Shown here: positions 45,353 to 53,600 of the stretch, piece after piece
Position numbering within the stretch: position 1 is the first letter of the stretch
How the letters are laid out: every line of letters starts with the position of its first letter
Assembly: GCF_001447355.1 (NCBI RefSeq)
Contig: NZ_JXBW01000006.1
Span: forward strand, 124,001-188,000
Direction of reading: 5' to 3'
From: Alicyclobacillus tolerans
Lineage (GTDB): Bacteria; Bacillota; Bacilli; Alicyclobacillales; Alicyclobacillaceae
DNA: 64,000 nucleotides
Translations under genes and position numbers: made by a program
The notes under the pieces: generated by a model
What the model was told of the DNA's origin: nothing
What the model saw: the letters and a program-made list of their open reading frames with translations, nothing else
Databases searched by the model: none

Positions 45353-45455
45353 ACGAAGCCGAATCCGCTTTCCTTGACCTCCGGGTGCGCGTAGCTGCAC
45401 ACTCCCGCATTCGCCTTGCATAGAATCGGACAACAAGCGACAACACGGCGATTGG

Positions 45456-45469
45456 CGAAAACGGTTTCG
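45456..45469. promoter_or_regulatory. LacI-type operator copy 2
   Basis: CGAAAACGGTTTCG, the exact reverse complement of copy 1, 117 bp from it centre to centre. It lies just downstream of the predicted start of importer transcription. Confidence 0.7.
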
Positions 45470-45506
45470 ACACAAACACTAGTGCGGTTCGCCCTAGACA
45501 ATGGTT

Positions 45507-45535
45507 ATTGTGCATCATTTGTTGTTCATTTTCAA
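45507..45535 (-). promoter_or_regulatory. Probable promoter of the importer operon
   Basis: Minus strand TTGAAA (45530-45535), 17-base spacer, CACAAT (45507-45512). Operator copies 2 and 1 follow downstream. Confidence 0.5.
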
Positions 45536-45578
45536 GTGCGAAATTTGGTTGAACGAGTAGAAAAATATAGAACGAGTT

Positions 45579-45592
45579 CGAAAACGGTTCCG
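45579..45592. promoter_or_regulatory. LacI-type operator copy 3
   Basis: CGAAAACGGTTCCG, differing from copy 2 at one base, 123 bp from it. It lies between the two divergent promoters. Confidence 0.65.
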
Positions 45593-45713
45593 AAAATGGG
45601 TAGGTCGATGCCTGTTATGCTCGGAGAAGCCGCAATTGACGCCAAACTTCCGCCATGGCTGCCACGACTGCCGCAACATTCGGTTTCGTCTATCAACATA
45701 GTGCCCCGTTTTG

Positions 45714-45719
45714 TATAAT
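45714..45719 (+). promoter_or_regulatory. -10 box of the GH2 gene promoter
   Basis: TATAAT about 40 bases upstream of the GH2 start. The -35 region (CTATCA/TATCAA) is poor, so the promoter may depend on an activator or be weak. Confidence 0.55.
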
Positions 45720-45757
45720 GTCGCTTGTACGACCTATGTCAATGTTAGGAGGCTACT

Positions 45758-48304
45758 ATGACTTCCACGCTCTATCTTCACGACAACTGGCGTTTTTCGG
45801 CGGCCAACGAAATCGATTGGCATAACGCTACGGTCCCTGGGTGCATCCACACAGATCTGCAAGCAAACGGCCTCATACCTGATCCGTTCTACGGAACTCA
45901 TGAGGGCTCGATACAATGGATCGATAAACAAGATTGGCTATATGAAACCGTATTCGATGTGCCTCAGGAGGTGTTGAACGAATCACAAATCGAGATCGTC
46001 TTTGAAGGTTTGGATACCTATGCAGAAGTGTTCCTGAATGACACGCTCATTCTCTCGGCCGACAATATGTTTCGGACATGGCGCACAGAAGTCAAGCGCT
46101 TCTTAAAAACCCATGGTAACCGGTTACATATCCGCCTTCGTTCGCCGATTAAAGAAGATTTGCCAAAGCTAGAACGCTTAGGGTATGGTCTGCCTGCAAC
46201 GAATGACCAGTCAGAGCGTGGAGGTTTAGGTGATAAAAAACTGAGTGTATTCAGCCGCAAAGCCCCTTACCATTACGGCTGGGATTGGGGTCCACGCCTT
46301 GTGACAAGCGGCATTTGGCGACCTGTCAAACTTGAAGCCTGGTCACAAGCACGCATCACAGATGTCTATATTCACCAATCTAGCGTTACACTTGAGCATG
46401 CCATATTAGAAACGAATATTGACATCGATTCCGAAGTAGATGGCCCGGCCCTTCTTCAACTGCATGTGGACGGACGAGTCATCAAGAGACAAGTGTCACT
46501 TAGCCAAGGCATGCAGACGTACTCAATCCCTGTGGATATCCAAGATCCTCGGCTTTGGTGGCCACGCGGCTATGGCGAAGCCAACTTATACACATTCCGC
46601 GCAGAAGTGTTGATTGCCGGAACGGTAATTGCGAGCCGTACGATGCGTACGGGCCTACGTGATATTCAACTGGTTCAGACGAATGACGAAATGGGCACCT
46701 CGTTTTATTTTCAAGTGAACGGTGTCCCTGTGTTCGCCAAGGGAGCCAACCACATTCCAAATGATAGCTTCATCACGGAAGTCGACGAAGAACGCTATCG
46801 ACATGAAATTGTAACGGCCGCTGAGTCCAACATGAACATGTTGCGAGTATGGGGCGGCGGCGTATACGAAGACGACTGTTTTTACAACTTGTGCGACGAA
46901 TATGGAATTATGGTCTGGCAAGATTTCATGTTCGCCTGTAGCATGTATCCCGGCGACGAAGCGTTTTTGCGAAATGTGGAACAAGAAGCAGAGGACAACG
47001 TCCGGCGACTCCGAAATCATCCGTGCATTGTCCTGTGGTGTGGTAACAACGAGATCGACACCGCTTGGGCACAATACGATGAACAGGGAGGATGGGGTTG
47101 GAAACAACAGTACACCTCTACACAGCGGGCAGAAATTTGGTCCGCCTATGAAGCCATTTTCCACCGCCTCTTGCCCGATGTCGTAGCTCGCTTGGCGCCA
47201 CGAGCCGCATATTGGCCGTCCTCTCCTATGCAAGCACTCACGGGAGATATCAATCAGCATGCCAAGAACGATTCAACACGAGGCGATATTCACTACTGGG
47301 GCGTATGGCATGCTGTAGAACCGTTCTCTAACTATAACGTCTACCTTGGCCGTTTCATGAGCGAATACGGATTTCAGTCATTTCCTGAACTGCGCACAGT
47401 GCGATCTTACGCTAGCGAAGCTGACATGGAACTGGAATCGGATGTGATGAAATGGCACCAGCGCAGCGGCGATGGCAACCGACTAATTAAAGAGTATATG
47501 GACATCTATCTGCCGACACCAAAGGACTTCCCTGCATTTTTAACGATGAGTCAAGTCTTGCAGGCTGAGGCCATCCAAACAGCCATAGAAGCGCACCGCC
47601 GCAAGAAACCGTACTGTATGGGCAGTCTGTACTGGCAAATCAATGATTGCTGGCCCGTCGCTTCCTGGTCGAGCATGGATTATTTCGGACGCTGGAAAGC
47701 GCTACAGTATTATGCAAAGCGAAGCTTTCGTGACATCGCCATATCCTTAGAAGAAGATGATGAACACATTGCGGTCCAAATCATCTCGGATGGACGCGAA
47801 GATCTCGCAGCTACACTACATGTCCAGTTGTTTCAATTTGATGGCCAACAGATTCGCGAGCACACGACACAGGTACACGTCGAAGCTAATCGCGTAATGA
47901 CTGCGTTTTCGTTGAACAAAAACGACTGGACGGCAGGCTGTTCTCTGCCTGAAATTGTCCTAGTGGCTACACTCGAGAATCAAGGTCACACACTCGATCA
48001 AAAATGCCACTACTTCACTTCAGTGAAAGAGTTGCGACTACGCAAGGCAACCATCACTGTTCGACCCGTAAATCCCGACAATGGAATGACCTTCTTGGTA
48101 GAAACGAACGTCTTCGCCAAAAGCGTGATGTTAACTGCATCTGTTGAAGGCGTCTTTTCAGACAATTATTTCGATCTCGTTCCGGGGCTGACAAAGACGG
48201 TCACATTTTTGCGGCGCGAACCCGGTCAAACTGCTCTCCAGCCTGCGCAACCGGGACTCATTACCGCGTCGTCCATGTGTGATTGGACAGCCGTAGCGCA
48301 ATGA
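45758..48304 (+). CDS. GH2 beta-mannosidase
   Basis: The product is 848 residues without a signal peptide, so it is intracellular. ATG follows TTAGGAGG. The N-terminal jelly-roll sugar-binding domain (GLDTYAEVFLNDTLI, YHYGWDWGPRLVTSGIWR) is followed by an Ig-like domain and a TIM barrel with acid/base WCGNNEID (Glu432) and nucleophile MSEYGFQSFPE (Glu536). The WDWGPR and SEYGFQS signatures are those of beta-mannosidases, not beta-galactosidases. It removes mannose from beta-1,4-mannooligosaccharides. It is divergent from the importer/GH1 operon. Confidence 0.94.
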   Translation: MTSTLYLHDNWRFSAANEIDWHNATVPGCIHTDLQANGLIPDPFYGTHEGSIQWIDKQDWLYETVFDVPQEVLNESQIEIVFEGLDTYAEVFLNDTLILSADNMFRTWRTEVKRFLKTHGNRLHIRLRSPIKEDLPKLERLGYGLPATNDQSERGGLGDKKLSVFSRKAPYHYGWDWGPRLVTSGIWRPVKLEAWSQARITDVYIHQSSVTLEHAILETNIDIDSEVDGPALLQLHVDGRVIKRQVSLSQGMQTYSIPVDIQDPRLWWPRGYGEANLYTFRAEVLIAGTVIASRTMRTGLRDIQLVQTNDEMGTSFYFQVNGVPVFAKGANHIPNDSFITEVDEERYRHEIVTAAESNMNMLRVWGGGVYEDDCFYNLCDEYGIMVWQDFMFACSMYPGDEAFLRNVEQEAEDNVRRLRNHPCIVLWCGNNEIDTAWAQYDEQGGWGWKQQYTSTQRAEIWSAYEAIFHRLLPDVVARLAPRAAYWPSSPMQALTGDINQHAKNDSTRGDIHYWGVWHAVEPFSNYNVYLGRFMSEYGFQSFPELRTVRSYASEADMELESDVMKWHQRSGDGNRLIKEYMDIYLPTPKDFPAFLTMSQVLQAEAIQTAIEAHRRKKPYCMGSLYWQINDCWPVASWSSMDYFGRWKALQYYAKRSFRDIAISLEEDDEHIAVQIISDGREDLAATLHVQLFQFDGQQIREHTTQVHVEANRVMTAFSLNKNDWTAGCSLPEIVLVATLENQGHTLDQKCHYFTSVKELRLRKATITVRPVNPDNGMTFLVETNVFAKSVMLTASVEGVFSDNYFDLVPGLTKTVTFLRREPGQTALQPAQPGLITASSMCDWTAVAQ

Positions 48305-48346
48305 TGTTCATGAAAGCTCTGATGTTCCTATAGTCTCGAACATCGT

Positions 48347-48376
48347 GCAAGGGTTGCCTTGATGGGCAACCCTTGC
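48347..48376. terminator. Hairpin between GH2 and lipoprotein genes
   Basis: 12-bp stem gcaagggttgcc / ggcaacccttgc with a 6-nt loop between convergent genes; no T run follows on either strand. Confidence 0.6.
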
Positions 48377-48382
48377 GTTATC

Positions 48383-48832
48383 TTAGGCACTTGGGCGGTA
48401 TTTTTGCAAAGAGTTTTTTAATGCATCCAATGCGGTTTGCAGTTTGCTATATGCCGATGCCGGCGCACCCTCGCCATTGATAGCATCCTCTATCGTCACG
48501 ACGGCCTCGGCTTGTTCAAACAGAATGCCGTTTGGAGAATTTGGGGCACTACGGGTACCTAAATCCGTGATGGTCTCCAGTTGTGTGTCGTAACTGACAT
48601 TGCGATTTTCTGCAATCGTCTTCGAAACTCCGTGATAAATCGTTTCACACACTTGGTAAAGATGCGGATCAACGGAATGTTGATTGGCCGACGGACTGGC
48701 AGACTGATTCACTCCGTCACTTGACACCGTTTGGTTCGCTGGCATGGTGTTCGCTGAGTCGGATTGGACTGTGCCACATCCGGCGGTCAGCAGAAATATG
48801 CAGCAAAGCGGCCAAACCCATGGTTTTCGCAC
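48383..48832 (-). CDS. Small lipoprotein of unknown function
   Basis: The product is 149 residues with a signal peptide and lipobox LTAGC (Cys19), then a Ser/Asn/Gln-rich linker (about 20-55) and a helical domain of about 90 residues (YQVCETIYHGVSKTIAENRN; LFEQAEAVVTIEDAIN). The family is not recognised. The mature N-terminus would be lipid-anchored outside the cell membrane. It lies between the GH2 gene (convergent) and ferredoxin. Confidence 0.65.
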   Translation of the reverse strand: MRKPWVWPLCCIFLLTAGCGTVQSDSANTMPANQTVSSDGVNQSASPSANQHSVDPHLYQVCETIYHGVSKTIAENRNVSYDTQLETITDLGTRSAPNSPNGILFEQAEAVVTIEDAINGEGAPASAYSKLQTALDALKNSLQKYRPSA

Positions 48833-48864
48833 ACCCTATCCCTCCCTTACATGTTCTCCATGAA

Positions 48865-48901
48865 ACATAAAGCCGCCGATTCGCATCTGCGAACCGACGG
48901 C
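48865..48901 (-). terminator. Terminator of the ferredoxin gene
   Basis: Minus-strand 13-bp stem GCCGTCGGTTCGC / GCGAATCGGCGGC (two G-T pairs, 4-nt loop) followed by TTTATGTTT, directly after the stop. Confidence 0.75.
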
Positions 48902-48914
48902 ACCGTCCATCTGC

Positions 48915-49151
48915 TTACTTCTTAAAGAAGTCAGCATTCTTTTGGATGAAGTCCTTTTCATCCTCCGGAACGAAATCTTCCTGGAAAATCGCGCTAACCG
49001 GACAAACCGGCTCGCACGCAGCGCAATCGATGCACAAATCCGGATCGATATAATATTGATCTGGACCTTCATGGATTGCATCAACCGGACAGGTTTCGAC
49101 ACAATCCGCAGCCTTCTCGCCAATGCAAGGCGAGGTAATGACAAACGGCAT
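48915..49151 (-). CDS. fdxA: 7Fe (3Fe-4S/4Fe-4S) ferredoxin
   Basis: The product is 78 residues; AAAGGAGG precedes the ATG. The first cluster ligands PCIGEKAADCVETCPVD show the C-x7-C-x3-CP pattern of FdxA-type 7Fe ferredoxins, and the second CIDCAACEPVCPV gives a [4Fe-4S] site. It is a small soluble electron carrier. An inverted repeat 50 bases upstream (49201-49217) may be an operator. Confidence 0.93.
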   Translation of the reverse strand: MPFVITSPCIGEKAADCVETCPVDAIHEGPDQYYIDPDLCIDCAACEPVCPVSAIFQEDFVPEDEKDFIQKNADFFKK

Positions 49152-49530
49152 TCGTATGATCCTCCTTTGGAGTAAAGTCAGGATGATGTCCTATTAGAGA
49201 TATACATCAAATGTATAGGAAAACTCAAACGAAATCTTTGTGGCAATTTATTACGAACTGCCTATCGAGTTTTCCACGGAAATAGAAAATACACAATAAC
49301 GAAAGAATTCAGTGCTCACTTCAGCAATGCCAAAGCATGACGCCTTGCCGTATCCTGGTATTGAGTCAATACAATGGACACATAAAAATTGAGAATGTAC
49401 AAGATTTCCCACTCGATGCCTTGGCCGTGCTTGACATGTAGCCTATGTGGGCACGATGTCGCCTTTGACCGCAGCGCAACCACGCTCGCCCTTGGTAGAC
49501 CGGCCAGGCTATCATACCCGCCTCTCCACG
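49152..49530. other. Upstream region of fdxA and left edge of the mobile island
   Basis: It holds the fdxA upstream sequence with an inverted repeat, then about 250 bases with short ORFs in several frames but no recognisable gene. The far end of the IS3 remnant (its second inverted repeat) was looked for here and not found. Confidence 0.45.
49201..49217. promoter_or_regulatory. Inverted repeat upstream of fdxA
   Basis: TATACAT-CAA-ATGTATA, perfect 7-bp arms with a 3-bp spacer, 50 bases upstream of the fdxA start; possible operator. Confidence 0.4.
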
Positions 49531-50075
49531 TCAAACACTCACTTGGCAATGTGCACCGGCACCTTTCAACCGTTCCTCGAAATATTGGCGTTCGACGTCA
49601 TCGGACGTCCGATAGCCAACTGCAGGAGCGAGGAATTTTCGGCCGTTCGCGCCATGCGTAATAGCTGCTCCGAGATACACCGAGGACTTTGTACATCTTC
49701 TGAACCGGAAATTTGGAGCGGTACTTGTGGAGCCAGGCATACACTACCTTCCGTGAAGATGCACATTTTTTTTTAGAATTTCATTCTCCTCTCGCAATTG
49801 GCGATTTTCTCGCTCCAGAGCGCACATCGCTTTCGCGTCCGGTCTCAGGTTCCCGCTTCCAACGAATGGGGTCTTAAGATCTTCGCGATACTTCGCGATC
49901 CACCCTTACAAACTCGTCACGAATATCCCGAGATTGCGTGCGATCTCACTTGGCTTCTGGCCTTCCAAAGCGAGTTGAACAGCATGTAGCTTAAAGTCGT
50001 TGTGGTACTTTTCTGTCACGTGGCTCACCCCGAATGTACTTATTCTTACATTCTCAATTCGCTGTATCCACTGTT
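49531..50075 (-). pseudogene. IS3-family remnant 1, internally deleted and interrupted by IS21
   Basis: On the minus strand an OrfA N-terminus (VTEKYHNDFKLHAVQLALEG, then PSEIARNLGI) runs into a frameshift, then ALERENRQLREENEI, then the start of OrfB (MYKVLGVSRSSYYAWRERPK). This is joined directly to the OrfB C-terminus (VGYRTSDDVERQYFEERLKG ... stop), so the DDE core of OrfB has been lost. The outer end of the element, GTTTTAACCTAACA, lies at 52519-52532 beyond the IS21 insertion. It is not functional. Confidence 0.75.
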
Positions 50076-50142
50076 TGTAAATGGCCAGGTTAGAATCGAC
50101 AATAGTGGCCACTAAAAATCGTCATTGATAGGGGTGATAAAA

Positions 50143-50217
50143 AAGATCCGCACTCCTCTTGTCGAAAGTTGTAGGTGCGAACAAACAACATAGACAAGAT
50201 GAAGAGGTGCGGATCTT
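50143..50217 (+). promoter_or_regulatory. Hairpin masking the istA start
   Basis: Arms aagatccgca (50143-50152) and tgcggatctt (50208-50217), with further pairing cttgtc / gacaag inside. The right arm includes the GAGGTG RBS and touches the TTG start of istA. Confidence 0.5.
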
Positions 50218-51742
50218 GCGAGAGACTCTCAAAACTATGATACAGGTTCAGACGTTAAAAAACGAGGGGTTAACCAACAAAGCCATTGGAGAAAGATTGG
50301 GAATTCACCGACAGACCGTTGCCAAATATCTGGGTCAGATGCAGCAGGTGCGTCTTCAGGGCCGAGAGATGGATTACACGGCATCCCACCGTGTCCGTCC
50401 TAGACTGATTGATCCTTACCTGGAGTACATACGACGGCGGTTGGAGGCTTATCCGGAACTGACGGCCAAGAGATTGTTCAGGGAGATCCGGGACATGGGA
50501 TTCACTGGGTCAAAGCGGACGGTCCGTCGATACGTTGCTCCGCTTAAAGCAAGGATTCCGGCCCGTGTCTATAAGCCATACGAGACGGAACCGGGAGAAC
50601 AAGCGCAGGTCGACTGGGGTCATGAAACATGGGAATACAACGGACAGAAGACGAAGATTTACTGCTTTGTGTTCGTCCTATCTCATTCCCGAATGCGATA
50701 CGTAGAGTACGTGACGTCGTTGGACAGTGTCGTGTTTCTGAATTGCCTGTATCGGGCCTTTGAGTACATCGGCGGTGTGCCAAAGAAGATTCTGTTCGAC
50801 AACGCGAAGGTCGTGGTTAGCGAGCGCGTGGGGCGCGTGATTCGATTCCAGCCCGACCTGCTGCAGTTCGCAGCGTTAATGCAGTTTCAGCCGGAAGCAT
50901 GCTGGGTTGAGGACCCGGAAACCAAGGGGAAGGTTGAGTCCACGGTCGGGTACGTTCACCGCGACTTCTACTATGGGCGTGAATTTTCCGATCTGGACAG
51001 CGTGAATCAGCAAGTCCGTCAATGGTGCAATGAGGTGAATCGAGAAGTCCACACCACTACTCAGGCCATACCTGTAGAGCGATGGGCCCTGGAAAAGTCG
51101 AAACTGACTCCCGTTCCAAGGAAGAGACCTGTCCTGTTTCGGGTGCAGCGAGTCAAAGTGGATAAGGCCAGCCAGTTCACATTTCACCAGAACAAGTACT
51201 CCGTCCCCAAAGAGTATGCCCGTCGCTATGTACGACTTGAGATTTATGAACAAGAGTTTCGGGTCATGGCGGATGAAACGGAGATTGGGTGTTGGCCTCG
51301 AACGACAGAACGCGGCAAGCAGTTCTTGTGTCCAGAGCACTACGAAGGTCGCTTTAAGGGAGCCAAGCAGTCTGCCCTGGAGAACCAGTTCAGGAACCTG
51401 TGCAACCATGCATCTGCTTATCTGCAAGGGTTAACGGAAGCTCGTGGCCATAGCCTTCGCGAGCAGATGCAGCAGATTGTCCAGCTCGCCGACGAGTTTA
51501 CGCAGGATGAGCTCGATGCAGCGATGGAGCGATCGCTACAATTTGGCAGCTTCGGGTATGGTCCATTGCACCGTATCCTGATGAAGCTGCGTGAAGCACC
51601 GGATTCGCTGCCAAAACGGATGACCGCGTCCTCACAGACAGCCATGGTCCCACTCCCGCATGTGGGTGTAGAGACACGGGATCCCAGCTATTATGCCAAA
51701 CGATTGGGAGGTGCCTTATGGAAGACCTCCTCGATGGGCTGA
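50216..51742 (+). CDS. istA: IS21-family transposase IstA
   Basis: About 508 residues from TTG 50216, 6 nt after GAGGTG; an upstream TTG (50159) would give 527 residues. It has an N-terminal helix-turn-helix (NEGLTNKAIGERLGIHRQTVAKYL), then the DDE core with QAQVDWGHETW, KKILFDNAKVVV and ETKGKVESTVGY carrying the three acidic residues. A C-terminal domain follows. It cuts and joins the IS ends together with IstB. The frame is intact, so the element may be active. Confidence 0.93.
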   Translation: MRETLKTMIQVQTLKNEGLTNKAIGERLGIHRQTVAKYLGQMQQVRLQGREMDYTASHRVRPRLIDPYLEYIRRRLEAYPELTAKRLFREIRDMGFTGSKRTVRRYVAPLKARIPARVYKPYETEPGEQAQVDWGHETWEYNGQKTKIYCFVFVLSHSRMRYVEYVTSLDSVVFLNCLYRAFEYIGGVPKKILFDNAKVVVSERVGRVIRFQPDLLQFAALMQFQPEACWVEDPETKGKVESTVGYVHRDFYYGREFSDLDSVNQQVRQWCNEVNREVHTTTQAIPVERWALEKSKLTPVPRKRPVLFRVQRVKVDKASQFTFHQNKYSVPKEYARRYVRLEIYEQEFRVMADETEIGCWPRTTERGKQFLCPEHYEGRFKGAKQSALENQFRNLCNHASAYLQGLTEARGHSLREQMQQIVQLADEFTQDELDAAMERSLQFGSFGYGPLHRILMKLREAPDSLPKRMTASSQTAMVPLPHVGVETRDPSYYAKRLGGALWKTSSMG

Positions 51743-52452
51743 AACGCCTGAAACTTCGGTATACCAGGGATTGTGTCGATGAGTACTGTCGGATTGCTGC
51801 AGCGCGCGACATGAGTTTCTACGACTTCTTGAAAATGATTGTCACAGAAGAAGTAGCAGTTCGCGAAGAAACGCAGCGGACGAAACGGTTGCGTAACGCC
51901 AAAATCCCGGCTCACAAAACGCTGGCAGAGTTCGACTTTTCGTTCCAACCCAGCATTCCCAAGCGGGAAATCCTTGAACTGCAGACGTTACGGTTTGTAG
52001 AGAATCACGACAACGTGATCCTTTTGGGACCACCCGGCTTGGGGAAAACACACATCGCGACCGCACTTGCATACGAAGCGGCGATTCAAGGTAAGGATGT
52101 GCTGTTCACCACCGCCCAAGAGCTCGTAGACAATCTCTACGCCGCATTGGCGGATGGCACCGTAAAGAACAAACTAAGGGCACTGGCGAAGCTGGATCTC
52201 GTCGTAATCGACGAGCTTGGATATTTGCCAATGGATGACACGGCAGGAAACCACCTGTTCCAGGTTGTATCCGCGGCTTACGAGCGCCAAAGCCTCATTG
52301 TGACGAGCAACCGACCCTTTCAGGAATGGGGAGCGTTGTTCCCCAACCCATCTTTAGCAAGCGCAACGCTGGACAGGCTGTTACACCACGCATTTGTATT
52401 TACGTTTTCAGGAGACAGCTACCGAATGAAAGGAGGCACCGCGAGTCTCTAA
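51718..52452 (+). CDS. istB: IS21-family helper ATPase IstB
   Basis: The product is 244 residues with GGGAGGT upstream of the ATG and a 25-base overlap with istA. It is an AAA+ (DnaC-like) ATPase: Walker A GPPGLGKTHIATAL, Walker B LVVIDELGYLPM, sensor TSNRPFQEWG. It selects target DNA and stimulates IstA. Intact. Confidence 0.94.
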   Translation: MEDLLDGLKRLKLRYTRDCVDEYCRIAAARDMSFYDFLKMIVTEEVAVREETQRTKRLRNAKIPAHKTLAEFDFSFQPSIPKREILELQTLRFVENHDNVILLGPPGLGKTHIATALAYEAAIQGKDVLFTTAQELVDNLYAALADGTVKNKLRALAKLDLVVIDELGYLPMDDTAGNHLFQVVSAAYERQSLIVTSNRPFQEWGALFPNPSLASATLDRLLHHAFVFTFSGDSYRMKGGTASL

Positions 52453-52546
52453 TCTCCCACGCCAAGTGATGATTTTAGTTGGCCATTTTAGACGAAAACA
52501 AATTGGCCATTGACAACTGTTTTAACCTAACACCGATTGACTACAC

Positions 52547-52588
52547 AAAAGAGGCTGTTCCAAGCACTTGAGGGGGGGCAGCCTCTTT
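52547..52588 (+). terminator. Hairpin after the IS elements
   Basis: Stem aaagaggctg / cagcctcttt (10 bp) with a G-rich loop, ending in TTT. It insulates the downstream foreign gene from IS21 read-through. Confidence 0.55.
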
Positions 52589-52727
52589 CATACGTTCAAA
52601 ATCGGTTGCGGCACGAATGCAATGTACGATTGATTTGACGTTTACATAGACAGAAATTTGGTTTATGGTCATTTATATCTAACCGTGTTGATTTAACTGA
52701 CAATCTTGTTGAAAGGAGAAACCATCT

Positions 52728-53600
52728 TTGTCCAACTTCGAAAGAGAGATGCTTCATCAGGCCGTTAGAAAACAAATTGAACTTCGCGACAAGTGGGGAG
52801 ACGAAATTTTGGACAGAACTCCTCCCGTGCTCTGGTTTGGAAACACCCACTCATCCAAAAAGAAGATAGTCACAATCGGGGCGAATCCGTCTCGGGAAGA
52901 ATTTCTTGCGATGAATAAAGAAGAGGCTCTGAAAGTGTTAGCAGACACCCATGACCAGACCCAGCTCAAATACCTAGAACCACCTAGGAATCGTTTCAGA
53001 GTACTAGATAAGACAGAATCCCTGCAAGACATTCTTCAGAACCAAAGGCTTTCGACAGAAATCTTGGACAGCTACAACAAGTACTTTCAGAAAAATCCTT
53101 ACGAAGAGTGGTTTGGAAAAAAGGCCGATCCATACCGCGTGGAACGGTTAATACGGAGCCTAAACGGATCCTACTACGAGATCGCAGATGTGCAATATAC
53201 AAGCATCCATCTAGATTTGTTCCCATTCGTCACGGTGAGTGACTATAACACGGTTAAAGATTTACCACAACGAGATCTGTTTCAAAATCAATGGGCACAG
53301 AACTTTCTTAGTGCTTTGATAGAGTACGTATCACCCGAACTCATCATCGTATTCGGCAGTGGTAACTTTACCGAATTTAAAAAGCTGTTTTTCGCACATC
53401 TTCGAAAACTATCCTCCGAACTTAAGTTCGAGTATCAAAAGGAGAACGGTCAATCCGTAAGCGCGAGGTACGAAATCATGTCCTATCAAGGGAAAACCAA
53501 CTTGGTTGGGATTTCCACGAACCTGGGCAATCCGACGGGATTCACCAAGCAAGCGTTGGATGCGCTAGGTAACCAAATCCTTCGAGATTTGCACAGATGA
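52728..53600 (+). CDS. Unknown protein with uracil-DNA-glycosylase-superfamily-like motifs
   Basis: The product is 290 residues; TTG start with AAAGGAG 9 nt upstream. Residues 47-55 (IVTIGANPS) follow a strand and resemble motif 1 of MUG/SMUG-type glycosylases (GxNP). Residues 268-272 (NPTGF) near the C-terminus resemble the second motif (NPSG). Between them lie HLDLFPFVTVSDY and a strand ELIIVFGSGNFTE. These are visible motifs; the superfamily assignment is inference. The gene is visibly richer in A+T than its neighbours, uses many AAA/GAA/TTT codons, and is bounded by IS remnants, so it was probably acquired. A DNA-modification, repair or defence role is possible. Confidence 0.6.
   Translation: MSNFEREMLHQAVRKQIELRDKWGDEILDRTPPVLWFGNTHSSKKKIVTIGANPSREEFLAMNKEEALKVLADTHDQTQLKYLEPPRNRFRVLDKTESLQDILQNQRLSTEILDSYNKYFQKNPYEEWFGKKADPYRVERLIRSLNGSYYEIADVQYTSIHLDLFPFVTVSDYNTVKDLPQRDLFQNQWAQNFLSALIEYVSPELIIVFGSGNFTEFKKLFFAHLRKLSSELKFEYQKENGQSVSARYEIMSYQGKTNLVGISTNLGNPTGFTKQALDALGNQILRDLHR

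Larger units (their letters stand above)
50076..52515 (+). mobile_element. IS21-family insertion sequence
   Basis: The element is 2440 bp. Ends are TGTAAATGGCCA (50076) and the inverted TGTCAATGGCCA (ending 52515), with internal TGGCCA-type repeats near both ends as in IS21 relatives. It carries istA and istB intact. ACTGTT occurs directly outside both ends (50070-50075 and 52516-52521), a 6-bp target duplication. The target is IS3 remnant 1. Confidence 0.9.

Noticed and set aside
45339-45592. CcpA cre sites
   Set aside because: The central CG fits, but the outer T...A pair of cre is replaced by C...G in all three copies. A dedicated LacI-family site is the better reading, though CcpA binding is not excluded.
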